From Collinsella aerofaciens (GTDB lineage Bacteria > Actinomycetota > Coriobacteriia > Coriobacteriales > Coriobacteriaceae), in the NCBI RefSeq assembly GCF_028209395.1, contig NZ_JAQLDQ010000026.1, positions 1 to 25,521 on the forward strand: a DNA stretch of 25,521 bases, read 5' to 3'. Below are positions 8,291 through 15,755 of this stretch, piece after piece; the stretch's first letter is position 1; every line of letters starts with the position of its first letter. The notes beneath the pieces were generated by a model. It saw nothing but the letters and a program-made list of their open reading frames with translations. It did no database searches and was not told the origin of the DNA. A program made the position numbers and the translations under genes.

Positions 8291-9289
8291 ATGTCCGACT
8301 ATCAGGGAAAACGATTCAAGGCTTCTCAGATTCCCGATCCGTCGAAGCCGGGTGCTGCCCATGCGGCGCAGCAGGGTCGGACATCCTCTCCTCAGCAGCC
8401 GCGCGCGCCGCGTTCTGTAACGCCGACGTCCCATCGCCGTCAGGATACGCCGGCTGCGTATCGCCCTTCGTCTTATAGCACCGCTAAGAAGCCGCCCCGG
8501 TCTTCATCGCATGCCGCGCCGTCGGATCACACCGAGCCGCCGCGCAAAAAGCGCCGCTCCATTATTCCCATTCTGCTCATCATCATCGGTATCGGCCTGA
8601 TTGTTGCCGCCGCTGCCATCTTTATCAATGCGCAGATCGGTTACAAGCAGGCGAGCGAGTCGTACCAAAAGATCGAAGAGCAATATGCGCCCGCTAAGGA
8701 CGCCAGCGGCGTGCCGGTTATCGACTTTAATGCCCTTGCCCAGACAAATCCCGAGGTCGTCGGTTGGATTTACGCACCGGGCACCAACATTAACTATCCC
8801 GTAGTGCAGACTACTGATAACTCCAAGTACCTCAACACGTTGTTCGATGGCACGTCCAACGCATCGGGTGCCATCTTCTTGGATTACGAGGATAATGCGC
8901 CCGGCATGGTGGATCAGCAGACTACGATCTATGGTCACCACATGAACGACGGATCGATGTTCAATGTGATCTCGGATACGACCGATCAGGCGACGTTCGA
9001 CAGCATAGAGTACGTGTATTACATCACGCGCGACGCCACCTATAAGCTGCGTCCGCTGGCGACCAAGGTGGTCGAGGACACGTATGCCAAGGCGCGCACG
9101 ACCAATTTTGAGGGCGACGACGGGCTCAAGAACTACCTGTCCGAGATGCTCGACGGTGCCTCTGCCGTGGCGAGCGATGCCACCGATCGTGCCGCTTTGG
9201 CAACCAAGGTTGTAACGCTTGTGACCTGTCGTTCGTTATCGCTGAGCAACACGCGTGCCGTCATGGTGCTCACGCCGGTCGAGGAATAG
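8291..9289 (+). CDS. Class B-type sortase
   Basis: A membrane-bound transpeptidase that cleaves an LPXTG-like signal and links the protein to the cell wall or a pilin. It has 332 residues. There is a long Pro/Ser/Arg-rich cytoplasmic N-terminus (1-85), KKRR, one membrane helix (about 90-113), then the extracellular sortase domain. Catalytic residues: H216 in IYGHHMNDGSMF, C313 in TLVTC and R322 in SNTRAVMV. The GHHMxDGSMF context and the C-to-R spacing fit class B. AAGGAG lies 4 bases before the ATG. It follows purE in the same direction and could share its transcript. The GH31 protein encoded 0.8 kb upstream ends in an IPVTG signal and is a candidate substrate, although class B enzymes are often specialised, so the pairing is inference. 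Confidence 0.9.
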   Translation: MSDYQGKRFKASQIPDPSKPGAAHAAQQGRTSSPQQPRAPRSVTPTSHRRQDTPAAYRPSSYSTAKKPPRSSSHAAPSDHTEPPRKKRRSIIPILLIIIGIGLIVAAAAIFINAQIGYKQASESYQKIEEQYAPAKDASGVPVIDFNALAQTNPEVVGWIYAPGTNINYPVVQTTDNSKYLNTLFDGTSNASGAIFLDYEDNAPGMVDQQTTIYGHHMNDGSMFNVISDTTDQATFDSIEYVYYITRDATYKLRPLATKVVEDTYAKARTTNFEGDDGLKNYLSEMLDGASAVASDATDRAALATKVVTLVTCRSLSLSNTRAVMVLTPVEE

Positions 9290-9325
9290 ATAATGGGCTA
9301 CTCAATGACGGTGAAAGGAGAAATG

Positions 9326-9742
9326 ATGCTCGAGAATGGCAAAACGATGCCTTCGGTTGATGCTTGGCTGCGCGAGGCCAAGGCCGATTCGTCGGCACCT
9401 GCGTGCGGTATGTATCTGACACATAACGGTGTGGTGCGCGCGACGCCCAAGGCCGAGGCGCGCGGTGTCGAGACCGATGGCGTGGCGCCGGGCCACAAGG
9501 TGGGCGGCATGGTGTTCGGCTTCGATGCTCAGAAGGTGCAGGCTGCTATCGAGGCCACGCGCGCGATGCCGGGTATCGGCTATGTGCGCGTGTGGCTGGC
9601 AAGCGGCGAACTCGCCGTGGGTGACGACATCATGCTCGTGCTCATTGGCGGGGACATTCGCCCGCATGCGGTCGATGCGCTGCAGGCGCTCGTTGGCACC
9701 ATCAAGAACGAATGTGTGAGTGAGGTCGAGCGCGAGGCGTAG
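9326..9742 (+). CDS. MoaE-family (molybdopterin synthase large subunit-like) protein
   Basis: A small cytoplasmic protein of about 138 residues. The C-terminal half (GYVRVWLASGELAVGDDI, then GGDIRPHAVDALQALVGTIK with an E/K-rich tail) follows the MoaE pattern, in which the large subunit of molybdopterin synthase transfers sulfur to precursor Z. The central part (ATPKAEARGV, DAQKVQAAIEATRAM) also fits. No moaD, moaA or moaC is nearby, so its role may be regulatory or in another sulfur-transfer step. In-frame ATGs lie at 9293, 9305, 9323 and 9326. AAGGAG at 9315-9320 is best spaced for 9326, and 9293 has no clear ribosome site. It starts just after the sortase gene and ends before a bidirectional terminator. 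Confidence 0.65.
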   Translation: MLENGKTMPSVDAWLREAKADSSAPACGMYLTHNGVVRATPKAEARGVETDGVAPGHKVGGMVFGFDAQKVQAAIEATRAMPGIGYVRVWLASGELAVGDDIMLVLIGGDIRPHAVDALQALVGTIKNECVSEVEREA

Positions 9743-9772
9743 AGGCTTGCGTCGATAGAAGGCTCGTTTATA

Positions 9773-9811
9773 AAAATGCCCGCCGGTACGTGTGATACCG
9801 GCGGGCATTTT
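9773..9811. terminator. Bidirectional rho-independent terminator
   Basis: A perfect 16-bp stem (9773-9788 with 9796-9811) closes a 7-base loop. It begins with AAAA and ends with TTTT, so it works in both directions. It separates the plus-strand purE-sortase-MoaE group from the convergent minus-strand membrane-protein gene. Confidence 0.9.
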
Positions 9812-9832
9812 GCGTTTTGGGCGCGGTGGGCG

Positions 9833-11062
9833 CTACACGCGCATCGCATCCTTGGGGCTCATGGTCATGCTCTGGAAGCGATTCTCCATAAAGTCATTAT
9901 CGAAGTACTTGCCGTAGAACTGCGCAACGGGAATATCCGGTTCCGTGCCGTTGACGCGCTGATACCAATAATCGAGCGACTGCAGCGTCATAACGCCATC
10001 GACCAGCATAATGATGGTGAAGATGACGGTAGCCGAGTAGCGGCTCTTCCACGGAATCATGTTGATGAGCTTGAGCAGCCTCGGCAGCAGCAGCTTGATC
10101 CAGATGAGGCCGCCCAGGCCCCACAGACAGGCGAAGCCCGTGCAGGTGCGTCCGCCCGTGAGGACCACGAGCGGGTCGGGCATACCGAACAGCGTTATGT
10201 GCGAGTAGCTCCACGAGACCACGCCAAACGCGGTCTGCATAAACCAGCCCACGAACACCTCAAAGCTGGCGCCGAGCAGGGCGCTCACCAGGAAAATGAT
10301 GATGGGGTTCTTTTTATAGAAGCGGTTGAGCACCATGGTCATGAGCACGGCACCAAAGCCGTAGATGGGGCTGAAGGGGCCAAACAGCATACCGGCGCGG
10401 TCCTGGTAGACACCCGGATCGTTGACGGTCATATGCCAGATATCCTCCAGGACCAGGCCGAGCACGCAGCAGACAAAGAATACCCAGAACAGGTTGAAGT
10501 AGTTGAGCTTGATGTAGCCCTCGCCGGTTTCATCGCGCCCGAGCATGCCCTCGGCGGCGGCGTCGCGGTCGAGCATCTCCTGCAGGCGGCGCTGCAGCTC
10601 GCGCTCCTGGCGCAGTGTGGGGTCGACGGTGGCCGAAAGCGCGACGAGGATGCCGAGCTGGATGGCAGGGCGCAGCAAGAAGGGCCCGATGCCCTGGAGC
10701 ATCACGTCAACCAAAAGCTCGACGACGGTAAACGCGATAAGGATATAGGACAGACGGGCGGCATTGCGGCGCTGGTTCTTGATGAGGTCCAGGCCAAAGA
10801 TGATCAAGATGACGGCACTGGCAGCCGAGAGCATGATGCCGGCGACAATCAGTCCGACCGCGACGAGCGTGTTGTCGCCGAGCTTGGCGGCGGCGTTGCC
10901 GTTGATGAGTGCGGTGATGACCTGCCACATAAAGGCGCCGACCGACGGGAGCGTGCCCACGCCGGACAGGATGCACAGGACGGCGTATACCTTAATGATG
11001 AGGGGGATCTTCTTGACCTCCGTGGCGCTGGGGACGCTGGGGTCGAGTTCGTTTCGATCCAT
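9833..11062 (-). CDS. CmpB-type 'putative ABC transporter' integral membrane protein
   Basis: A polytopic membrane protein of 409 residues. Residues 15-165 contain about four hydrophobic helices. After a charged, Glu/Arg-rich stretch (about 170-200), the second half holds the conserved block NYFNLFWVFFVCCVLGLVLE, then GPFSPIYGFGAVLMT, SALLGASFEVFVGW and WGLGGLIWIK. These are hallmarks of the family called putative ABC-transporter type IV (PF06541, CmpB). The function is not established, and no ATPase partner is adjacent. The frame extends to 11239, but ATG 11062 has GAAAGG 9 bases upstream and begins a sensible protein (MDRNELD), so the extension is rejected. It is transcribed alone and converges with the MoaE-like gene. 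Confidence 0.8.
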   Translation of the reverse strand: MDRNELDPSVPSATEVKKIPLIIKVYAVLCILSGVGTLPSVGAFMWQVITALINGNAAAKLGDNTLVAVGLIVAGIMLSAASAVILIIFGLDLIKNQRRNAARLSYILIAFTVVELLVDVMLQGIGPFLLRPAIQLGILVALSATVDPTLRQERELQRRLQEMLDRDAAAEGMLGRDETGEGYIKLNYFNLFWVFFVCCVLGLVLEDIWHMTVNDPGVYQDRAGMLFGPFSPIYGFGAVLMTMVLNRFYKKNPIIIFLVSALLGASFEVFVGWFMQTAFGVVSWSYSHITLFGMPDPLVVLTGGRTCTGFACLWGLGGLIWIKLLLPRLLKLINMIPWKSRYSATVIFTIIMLVDGVMTLQSLDYWYQRVNGTEPDIPVAQFYGKYFDNDFMENRFQSMTMSPKDAMRV

Positions 11063-11356
11063 ACATAACCTTTCTCGTTTTGCTGTAGGTACAAGGATAC
11101 GCCGCCGACCTGCCAAAAGACAGGACGAACGTCCCAATTGCAACAATGTAAGTCCTAACGGCGGGCGAAGCGTGGCGTAGTGAGGGTCGGCGTGGCACTG
11201 CCACCCACGTCGTGAAGCCAAATAAATGTTTGGCAACAAAACTGATTATTAGCTCGGTGGGCTTTTAAAAAGCGCTGTTCATGCGCGGGAGTGCTTGTCT
11301 TGCCGTGCGTATAATAGGGCAGGTAACGCCAAATAACGAGGCTCTGAGGGGATGCC
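11063..11356. other. Divergent intergenic region between the CmpB-like gene and purF
   Basis: This 294-base region must carry both promoters. It contains small perfect hairpins: GTGGC-ACT-GCCAC (11192-11204) and GCCAAA-TAAATG-TTTGGC (11217-11234). There is also a degenerate CCTGCCAAAAGACAGG word (about 11105-11120) related to the GGGACAG hairpin family. No riboswitch fold is recognised. Confidence 0.45.
11310..11315 (+). promoter_or_regulatory. -10 box of the purF promoter
   Basis: TATAAT, a perfect -10 hexamer, preceded by TGCG (nearly an extended -10), lies 41 bases before the purF ATG. The expected -35 position (about 11287-11292, GGGAGT) is poor. TTGTCT at 11295-11300 is too close to serve. 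Confidence 0.55.
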
Positions 11357-13027
11357 ATGTCTCAAGAAACCATCCACGCGGCCGAGCGCGCCGCGGGACA
11401 GGTGAAGACCATGTCGACGTATGATCCGGACTCCGACCAGCTGCATGAGGAATGCGGCATTTTTGGTGTGTGGGCACCCGATCGCGATGTGGCTCGACTG
11501 ACGTACTTTGGTCTGCGCGCGCTGCAGCATCGCGGCCAGGAATCGGCGGGAATCGCCGTGGGTGATGGCGGCACGGTTATGGTTCGCAAAGACCTGGGAC
11601 TGCTCGATCGCGTGTTCTCCAACGCCGACCTGTCGACGCTTTCCGGCCAGCTGGCCGTGGGCCACGTGCGCTATGGCACCGCCGGCGCTAAGAGCTGGGA
11701 GGCCTCGCAGCCGCACCTCTCTACCATCAATAGCGTCATTATCGCGCTTGCGCACAACGGTACCCTCGTCAACACCGACGAGCTGCGCCGCCAGCTGATC
11801 GAGCTGGGCGTGCCGTTCCTCTCCAACTCGGATTCCGAGGTCGCGACCAAACTCATCGGCTACTTTACTCAGCGTACAGGCCATCTGCGCGAGGGCATTC
11901 GCAAGACCATGGAGCTCGTGCGCGGCGGTTACGCCATGACGCTCATCAACGAGCAGGCGCTCTACGCATTCCGCGATCCGCACGGCATTCGCCCGCTCGT
12001 GCTGGGCAAGCTGGTGGACGAGGGTCTGGACCAGGCCGATGCCGCATCCGTTTCGCAGCTGCCGTCGCAGGACGGCGCCGCGACGGTCGACTCCGCCACC
12101 CATGTCACGCGCGCCGGCGGCTGGGTCGTTGCCTCCGAGACGTGCGCGCTCGACATCGTGGGTGCCGAGTACGTCCGTGACGTCCGTCCCGGCGAGATCT
12201 TGCGCATCAGTGCCGAGGGCCTTGTGTCCGAGCAGGGTGTGCCTGCAGCCGAAGAGCCTGCCAACTGCATCTTTGAGCAGGTCTACTTCGCTCGCCCCGA
12301 CTCCATCATGAATGGCAAGAGCGTCTACGCCTGCCGTTATGACATGGGTCGTCAGCTGGCACATGAGGAGCCCGTCGAGGCCGACCTGGTCATCGGCGTG
12401 CCCGACTCCGGCCTGCCGCCCGCGGAGGGTTATTCGCACGAGAGCGGCATTCCTTTTGGCGAGGGCCTTATCAAGAATCGCTATGTGGGCCGTACGTTTA
12501 TCGAGCCTACGCAGGAGCTGCGCGCCATGGGTGTGCGCATGAAGCTCAATCCGCTGCGCGACAACATCGAGGGCAAGCGTCTGGTCGTCATCGACGACTC
12601 CATCGTCCGCGGTACCACCATGGTGCAGCTCGTCAAGATGCTGCGCAACGCCGGTGCCAAGGAGATTCACATCCGTATCAATTCGCCCGAGGTCATCTGG
12701 CCGTGCTTCTACGGCATTGATACCGATGTGCAGTCGCAGCTTATCAGCGCCAACAAGACGGTCGACGAGATTTGCGAGTATATCGGCGCCGATTCGCTGG
12801 CCTTCCTTTCGGTCGAGGGCCTGCTTAAGGTCATGCCCAAGGGCGGTTACTGCGATGCGTGCTTTACCGGCCGCTACCCCGTGGCGATTCCCGAGAGTTT
12901 TGGCCGCGACAAGTTTATGGAGGGCTTTAAGCCCCGCAACCTGGACAAGCCGCTGCACTTTGACGACGACGCCGTGGTCGAGAAATACGACGACCGCAGC
13001 TGGGAAGAGGAGCACGGCGAGGCCTAA
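11357..13027 (+). CDS. purF: Amidophosphoribosyltransferase (PurF)
   Basis: Catalyses the committed step of purine synthesis: PRPP plus glutamine gives phosphoribosylamine. It has 556 residues. The N-terminal Ntn glutaminase domain starts at C33 (HEECGIFGV), so a 32-residue propeptide must be removed, longer than the roughly 11 residues of the Bacillus enzyme. Starting at M19 would leave 14, but GAGGGG (11346-11351) fits the ATG at 11357. The PRTase domain carries VVIDDSIVRGTT (410-421). Cysteines C304, C450, C499 and C502 match the four ligands of the [4Fe-4S] cluster in Bacillus-type PurF, implying an oxygen-sensitive enzyme. First gene of purF-purM-purN; a hairpin repeat begins at its stop codon. 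Confidence 0.97.
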   Translation: MSQETIHAAERAAGQVKTMSTYDPDSDQLHEECGIFGVWAPDRDVARLTYFGLRALQHRGQESAGIAVGDGGTVMVRKDLGLLDRVFSNADLSTLSGQLAVGHVRYGTAGAKSWEASQPHLSTINSVIIALAHNGTLVNTDELRRQLIELGVPFLSNSDSEVATKLIGYFTQRTGHLREGIRKTMELVRGGYAMTLINEQALYAFRDPHGIRPLVLGKLVDEGLDQADAASVSQLPSQDGAATVDSATHVTRAGGWVVASETCALDIVGAEYVRDVRPGEILRISAEGLVSEQGVPAAEEPANCIFEQVYFARPDSIMNGKSVYACRYDMGRQLAHEEPVEADLVIGVPDSGLPPAEGYSHESGIPFGEGLIKNRYVGRTFIEPTQELRAMGVRMKLNPLRDNIEGKRLVVIDDSIVRGTTMVQLVKMLRNAGAKEIHIRINSPEVIWPCFYGIDTDVQSQLISANKTVDEICEYIGADSLAFLSVEGLLKVMPKGGYCDACFTGRYPVAIPESFGRDKFMEGFKPRNLDKPLHFDDDAVVEKYDDRSWEEEHGEA

Positions 13028-13066
13028 AACCTGCCAAAAAGGGACAGGTTTATTTTGGTAGGTTTT
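13026..13066 (+). repeat. GGGACAG-loop hairpin at the purF stop codon
   Basis: The 14-nt arms AAAACCTGCCAAAA (13026-13039) and TTTTGGTAGGTTTT (13053-13066) pair throughout, with one G-T wobble. They enclose the 13-nt loop AGGGACAGGTTTA. The element begins inside the TAA of purF. The U-rich right arm could also terminate or attenuate transcription before purM. A near copy begins at the stop codon of pth, on the other strand. Confidence 0.75.
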
Positions 13067-13089
13067 ACCTGCTGTTTTGTTGATATGAC

Positions 13090-13160
13090 GGCGCGCGTTG
13101 TTATGGCGCGCGCCGAAATGAACGCAACTATGAGCACCGTTTGGCGCCCGCGCGGCGCCA
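13090..13160 (+). other. Two perfect GC-rich hairpins in the purM leader
   Basis: GGCGCGCG and CGCGCGCC (13090-13097, 13107-13114) form an 8-bp stem. TGGCGCC and GGCGCCA (13142-13148, 13154-13160) form a 7-bp stem ending about 10 bases before the purM ribosome site. No T-tract follows either. They may stabilise the purM mRNA or pause polymerase between purF and purM. Confidence 0.45.
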
Positions 13161-13184
13161 CGGTAGTGGGAGAGGAAGGCTCAG

Positions 13185-14288
13185 ATGAGCGACAGCAAGC
13201 ATGTGACGTATGAGGATGCCGGCGTCGATACCGCCGAGGGCGGCCGCGCCGTCGACGCGATTAAGCAGATGGTCAAGGACACTAACCGTTCCGAGGTTAT
13301 CGGTGGCATCGGCGGCTTTGGCGGCCTGTTCTCGGCCGCCGCGCTCAAGGATATGGAAGACCCGATCCTGATTAGCGGTACCGACGGCGTGGGCACCAAG
13401 CTCGTGCTCGCCCAGATCATGGACCGTCACGAGACGGTTGGCCAGGACCTGGTCGCTATGTGCGTCAACGATATTCTGGCTTCGGGCGCCGAGCCGCTGT
13501 TCTTCCTGGACTACGTTGCCATCGGTCACATCGAGGCCGAGCACATGGCAAAGATTATCAAGGGTGTGGCCGACGGCTGCAAGCTCGCGGGCTGCGCGCT
13601 CGTGGGCGGTGAGATGGCCGAGCACCCGGGCGTCATGGCTCCTGCCGACTACGACCTTGCCGGATTTACCGTGGGCGTCGTCGACCGTCCCAAGATGCTC
13701 GACCCCGCAAACGTCCGCCCGGGCGATGTGATCCTGGGCCTGCCTTCCACCGGCGTGCACTCCAACGGCTACTCGCTCGTGCGTAAGGTCATTGGCGTCG
13801 ACGGCGTTAAGCCGGGCACGCCCGAGGCCGTCGCTAAGGCCGAGGAGCTGAGCCGTCCGCTCGAAGAGCTCGGCGGTGCATCGCTGGCAGACGCTCTGTT
13901 GGCCCCCACGCGCATCTACGTCAAGCCGATCCTGGAGCTGCTCCGCGGCGGCGCTCCGGTGCATGCCATCGCCCACATCACTGGCGGCGGTATTACCGAG
14001 AACCTCAACCGTGCACTCGCCGACGACGTCGACGCCGTGGTCACCCGCAACGGCGCCGAGATGGGTTGGGACGTTCCGCCCGTCATCACCTACGTGTCGC
14101 GTCAGGCCGAGCTCGCGCCCAACGAGGCATGCAAGACCTTCAACATGGGCGTCGGCCTGTGCCTGATCGTCGCCCCCGAGGACGAGGCCGCGGTTACCGA
14201 AGCCCTGGTCGCGCTGGGCGAGAAGCCGTTCCGCGTGGGCGAGTGCGTCGAGGGTTCCGGTAAGGTCGTGTACTCCGATGAGCGCTAA
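13185..14288 (+). CDS. purM: Phosphoribosylformylglycinamidine cyclo-ligase (AIR synthetase, PurM)
   Basis: ATP-dependent ring closure of FGAM to AIR, the fifth step of purine synthesis, in the cytoplasm. It has 367 residues, slightly longer than the roughly 345 of E. coli PurM. Seen are YEDAGVDTAEG near the N-terminus, GGFGGLF, the nucleotide/substrate loop ISGTDGVGTKL (about residue 66), DLVAMCVNDILASGAEPLFFLDY, ALVGGEMAEHPG and LPSTGVHSNGYSLVR. GAGGAAGG lies 7-14 bases before the ATG. It overlaps purN by 11 bases, indicating translational coupling, and follows purF by 157 bases. Confidence 0.97.
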   Translation: MSDSKHVTYEDAGVDTAEGGRAVDAIKQMVKDTNRSEVIGGIGGFGGLFSAAALKDMEDPILISGTDGVGTKLVLAQIMDRHETVGQDLVAMCVNDILASGAEPLFFLDYVAIGHIEAEHMAKIIKGVADGCKLAGCALVGGEMAEHPGVMAPADYDLAGFTVGVVDRPKMLDPANVRPGDVILGLPSTGVHSNGYSLVRKVIGVDGVKPGTPEAVAKAEELSRPLEELGGASLADALLAPTRIYVKPILELLRGGAPVHAIAHITGGGITENLNRALADDVDAVVTRNGAEMGWDVPPVITYVSRQAELAPNEACKTFNMGVGLCLIVAPEDEAAVTEALVALGEKPFRVGECVEGSGKVVYSDER

Positions 14289-14979
14289 CGAGCAGATGGC
14301 TGCTAGTGAGGGCCTGGGCTTTGTGCCCTACACCCGTCCGACCGGCACCGATACGGTCGAGCCGCTCAAGATCGGTGTGCTCATCAGCGGTTCGGGTACC
14401 AACCTGCAGGCGCTGATCGATCTGATCGCCGCCGGTAAGCTCAACGCCTCGATTGAGCTTGTGGTGTCGAGCCGTCCTTCGGCTAAGGGTTTGCAGCGCG
14501 CTGAGCGCGCGGGCATCCAGACGCTCACGCTGTCCAAGGATGTCTATGCCGACCCTATTGCCGCCGACGAGATCATCGCGCACGAGCTGCTCGAGCGCGG
14601 CTGCGAGTACGTGGTGATGGCCGGCTATATGCGCATGGTGCACACACCGCTGCTGGCGGCGTTTCCCAACCGCGTGGTCAACTTGCATCCGGCGCTGCTG
14701 CCGAGCTTTACCGGTGCGCATGCGATTGACGATGCCTTTGCGCGCGGCGTCAAGGTAACTGGCGTGACCGTGCATTTTGCCAACGAGGTCTACGACAACG
14801 GTCCCATCATCGCCCAGCGTGCGCTGGCTGTCGAGGAGGGCTGGGATGTCGACGCGCTCGAGGAGCACATCCACGCGATTGAGCACGTGCTGTATCCCGA
14901 GGTCGTGCAAATGCTCGCCGACGGCCGCGTCCACGTGCTGGAGAGCGGCAAGGTCGCAATTGATGCGCCCCGCGTCTAG
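14278..14979 (+). CDS. purN: Phosphoribosylglycinamide formyltransferase (PurN)
   Basis: Transfers a formyl group from 10-formyl-THF to GAR, the third purine step. It has 233 residues. The family core starts at residue 31 (KIGVLISGSGTNLQAL), so there is an extra N-terminal tail of about 30 residues (usual PurN is 190-210). Catalytic elements seen are the asparagine and histidine of VVNLHPALLPSFTGAHA and the aspartate of YDNGPIIAQ. The start lies within the 3' end of purM (11-base overlap). An alternative ATG at residue 7 would not remove the tail. Last gene of the pur cluster. Confidence 0.95.
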   Translation: MSANEQMAASEGLGFVPYTRPTGTDTVEPLKIGVLISGSGTNLQALIDLIAAGKLNASIELVVSSRPSAKGLQRAERAGIQTLTLSKDVYADPIAADEIIAHELLERGCEYVVMAGYMRMVHTPLLAAFPNRVVNLHPALLPSFTGAHAIDDAFARGVKVTGVTVHFANEVYDNGPIIAQRALAVEEGWDVDALEEHIHAIEHVLYPEVVQMLADGRVHVLESGKVAIDAPRV

Positions 14980-15011
14980 CGGCGCACAGTACAATTTAGT
15001 TGAGTGGTCAG

Positions 15012-15050
15012 GGTGGTCATTGGCGCCAAGGCGCGCGTGGCCACCTTTTG
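15012..15050 (+). terminator. Terminator after purN
   Basis: GGTGGTC (15012-15018) pairs with GGCCACC (15039-15045), with one wobble, around an inner palindromic TGGCGCCA. It is followed by TTTTGTTTT. It ends the purF-purM-purN transcript. Confidence 0.75.
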
Positions 15051-15057
15051 TTTTGGG

Positions 15058-15086
15058 TAGTCATCGGGGACGTTCCTGAATGACTA
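15058..15086 (+). repeat. GGGGAC-loop hairpin before the EIIA gene
   Basis: TAGTCAT (15058-15064) and ATGACTA (15080-15086) pair perfectly around a loop containing GGGGACGTTCCTG. With the one mismatched base pair flanking it, the loop core is 13 nt, as in the other members of this hairpin family. It lies 19 bases before the EIIA start. Confidence 0.6.
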
Positions 15087-15104
15087 GGTGAGAGAGGTGA
15101 GCGC

Positions 15105-15569
15105 ATGGCGGATAACGAAGCGCTGTTTACGCCTGAGCTGGTGTTTTTTGATTGGGAGTGCGCGACGCCGGGCGAGGTGTTTGCGCGGCTCGAGGGCGAG
15201 CTTGCCCCGCGCGGCTACATTGCCGAGGGCTGGCTCAACGCCGTCCGCACGCGCGAGGACGCCTATCCCACGGGTCTCGCTATGCCGGCGGCAAACATCG
15301 CCATTCCGCATACCGATCCGGGATTTGTGGCCAAGCCCTATATCGCGGTGGTAAAGCCCGCCGCGCCCGTGACGTTCAACGCGATGGCGGGCATGGGCGC
15401 CCCGGTGCCGGCGCAGATCGTCATCAACCTGGGCATTGCCGAGCCGGGCGGCCAGGTCGAGGCACTTCAGGCGCTTATGAATATCTTTATGGACACCGAC
15501 GCTGCAGCCGATGTGCTTGGCCAGACCACGCCCCAAGGCATGGTCGACGCCATCCGCCGCCACTTCTAA
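15105..15569 (+). CDS. PTS EIIA component, fructose/galactitol (Gat) type
   Basis: A cytoplasmic phosphocarrier of 154 residues, the normal length for a single EIIA-2 domain. The phosphorylated histidine is H69 in NIAIPHTDP, with the usual context of a preceding alanine- and asparagine-rich turn. The pattern LxPxGYxxEGWLxAVxxRE, PTGLAMP and VPAQIVINLGIAEPGG fits the GatA-like group better than mannitol or nitrogen EIIA. No EIIB, EIIC or sugar-metabolism gene is adjacent, so it either serves a transporter encoded elsewhere or acts as a regulatory phosphoprotein. AGAGAGGTGAG provides the ribosome site. Confidence 0.85.
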   Translation: MADNEALFTPELVFFDWECATPGEVFARLEGELAPRGYIAEGWLNAVRTREDAYPTGLAMPAANIAIPHTDPGFVAKPYIAVVKPAAPVTFNAMAGMGAPVPAQIVINLGIAEPGGQVEALQALMNIFMDTDAAADVLGQTTPQGMVDAIRRHF

Positions 15570-15580
15570 GTCCGGCACTG

Positions 15581-15687
15581 GGGGACTGTCCCTAACCGCC
15601 GGCAGAAAAGGAGCGCCCTGGCATTAACCTGCCAGACCTGTCCCCTTTGCACCAAAATGGTGCAGATTAACCCGTCCCCCATGCACC
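15581..15687. repeat. Cluster of degenerate GGGGAC hairpins between EIIA and the foldase gene
   Basis: Several small inverted repeats are packed together. CTGGC..GCCAG occurs about 15618-15635. GCACCA-AAA-TGGTGC is perfect at 15649-15663. GGTGCA (15659-15664) pairs with TGCACC (15682-15687) around a loop that on the minus strand reads GGGGGACGGGTTAA. The shared TGGTGC lets two hairpins compete. GGGGGACTGTCCC at about 15589-15601 and CCTGTCCCC at about 15637-15645 are further family words. Probably decayed or nested copies. Confidence 0.5.
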
Positions 15688-15755
15688 AGGTGTGCCGTGG
15701 GGGCTGCGTTGTGACACAATGGCGTTTGTTCGATTCATGATGCGAAAGGCCAAAC

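Noticed and set aside
9776..11068. 430-residue plus-strand frame opposite the CmpB-like gene
   Set aside because: His/Gln/Asp/Glu-rich antisense translation of hydrophobic codons. It starts inside the bidirectional terminator.
11063..11356. Purine riboswitch before purF
   Set aside because: The conserved purine-aptamer loops and three-way junction are not recognisable; only small isolated hairpins are seen.
11279..13015. 578-residue minus-strand frame opposite purF
   Set aside because: Shadow of purF; composition is typical of antisense GC-rich coding, with no motif.
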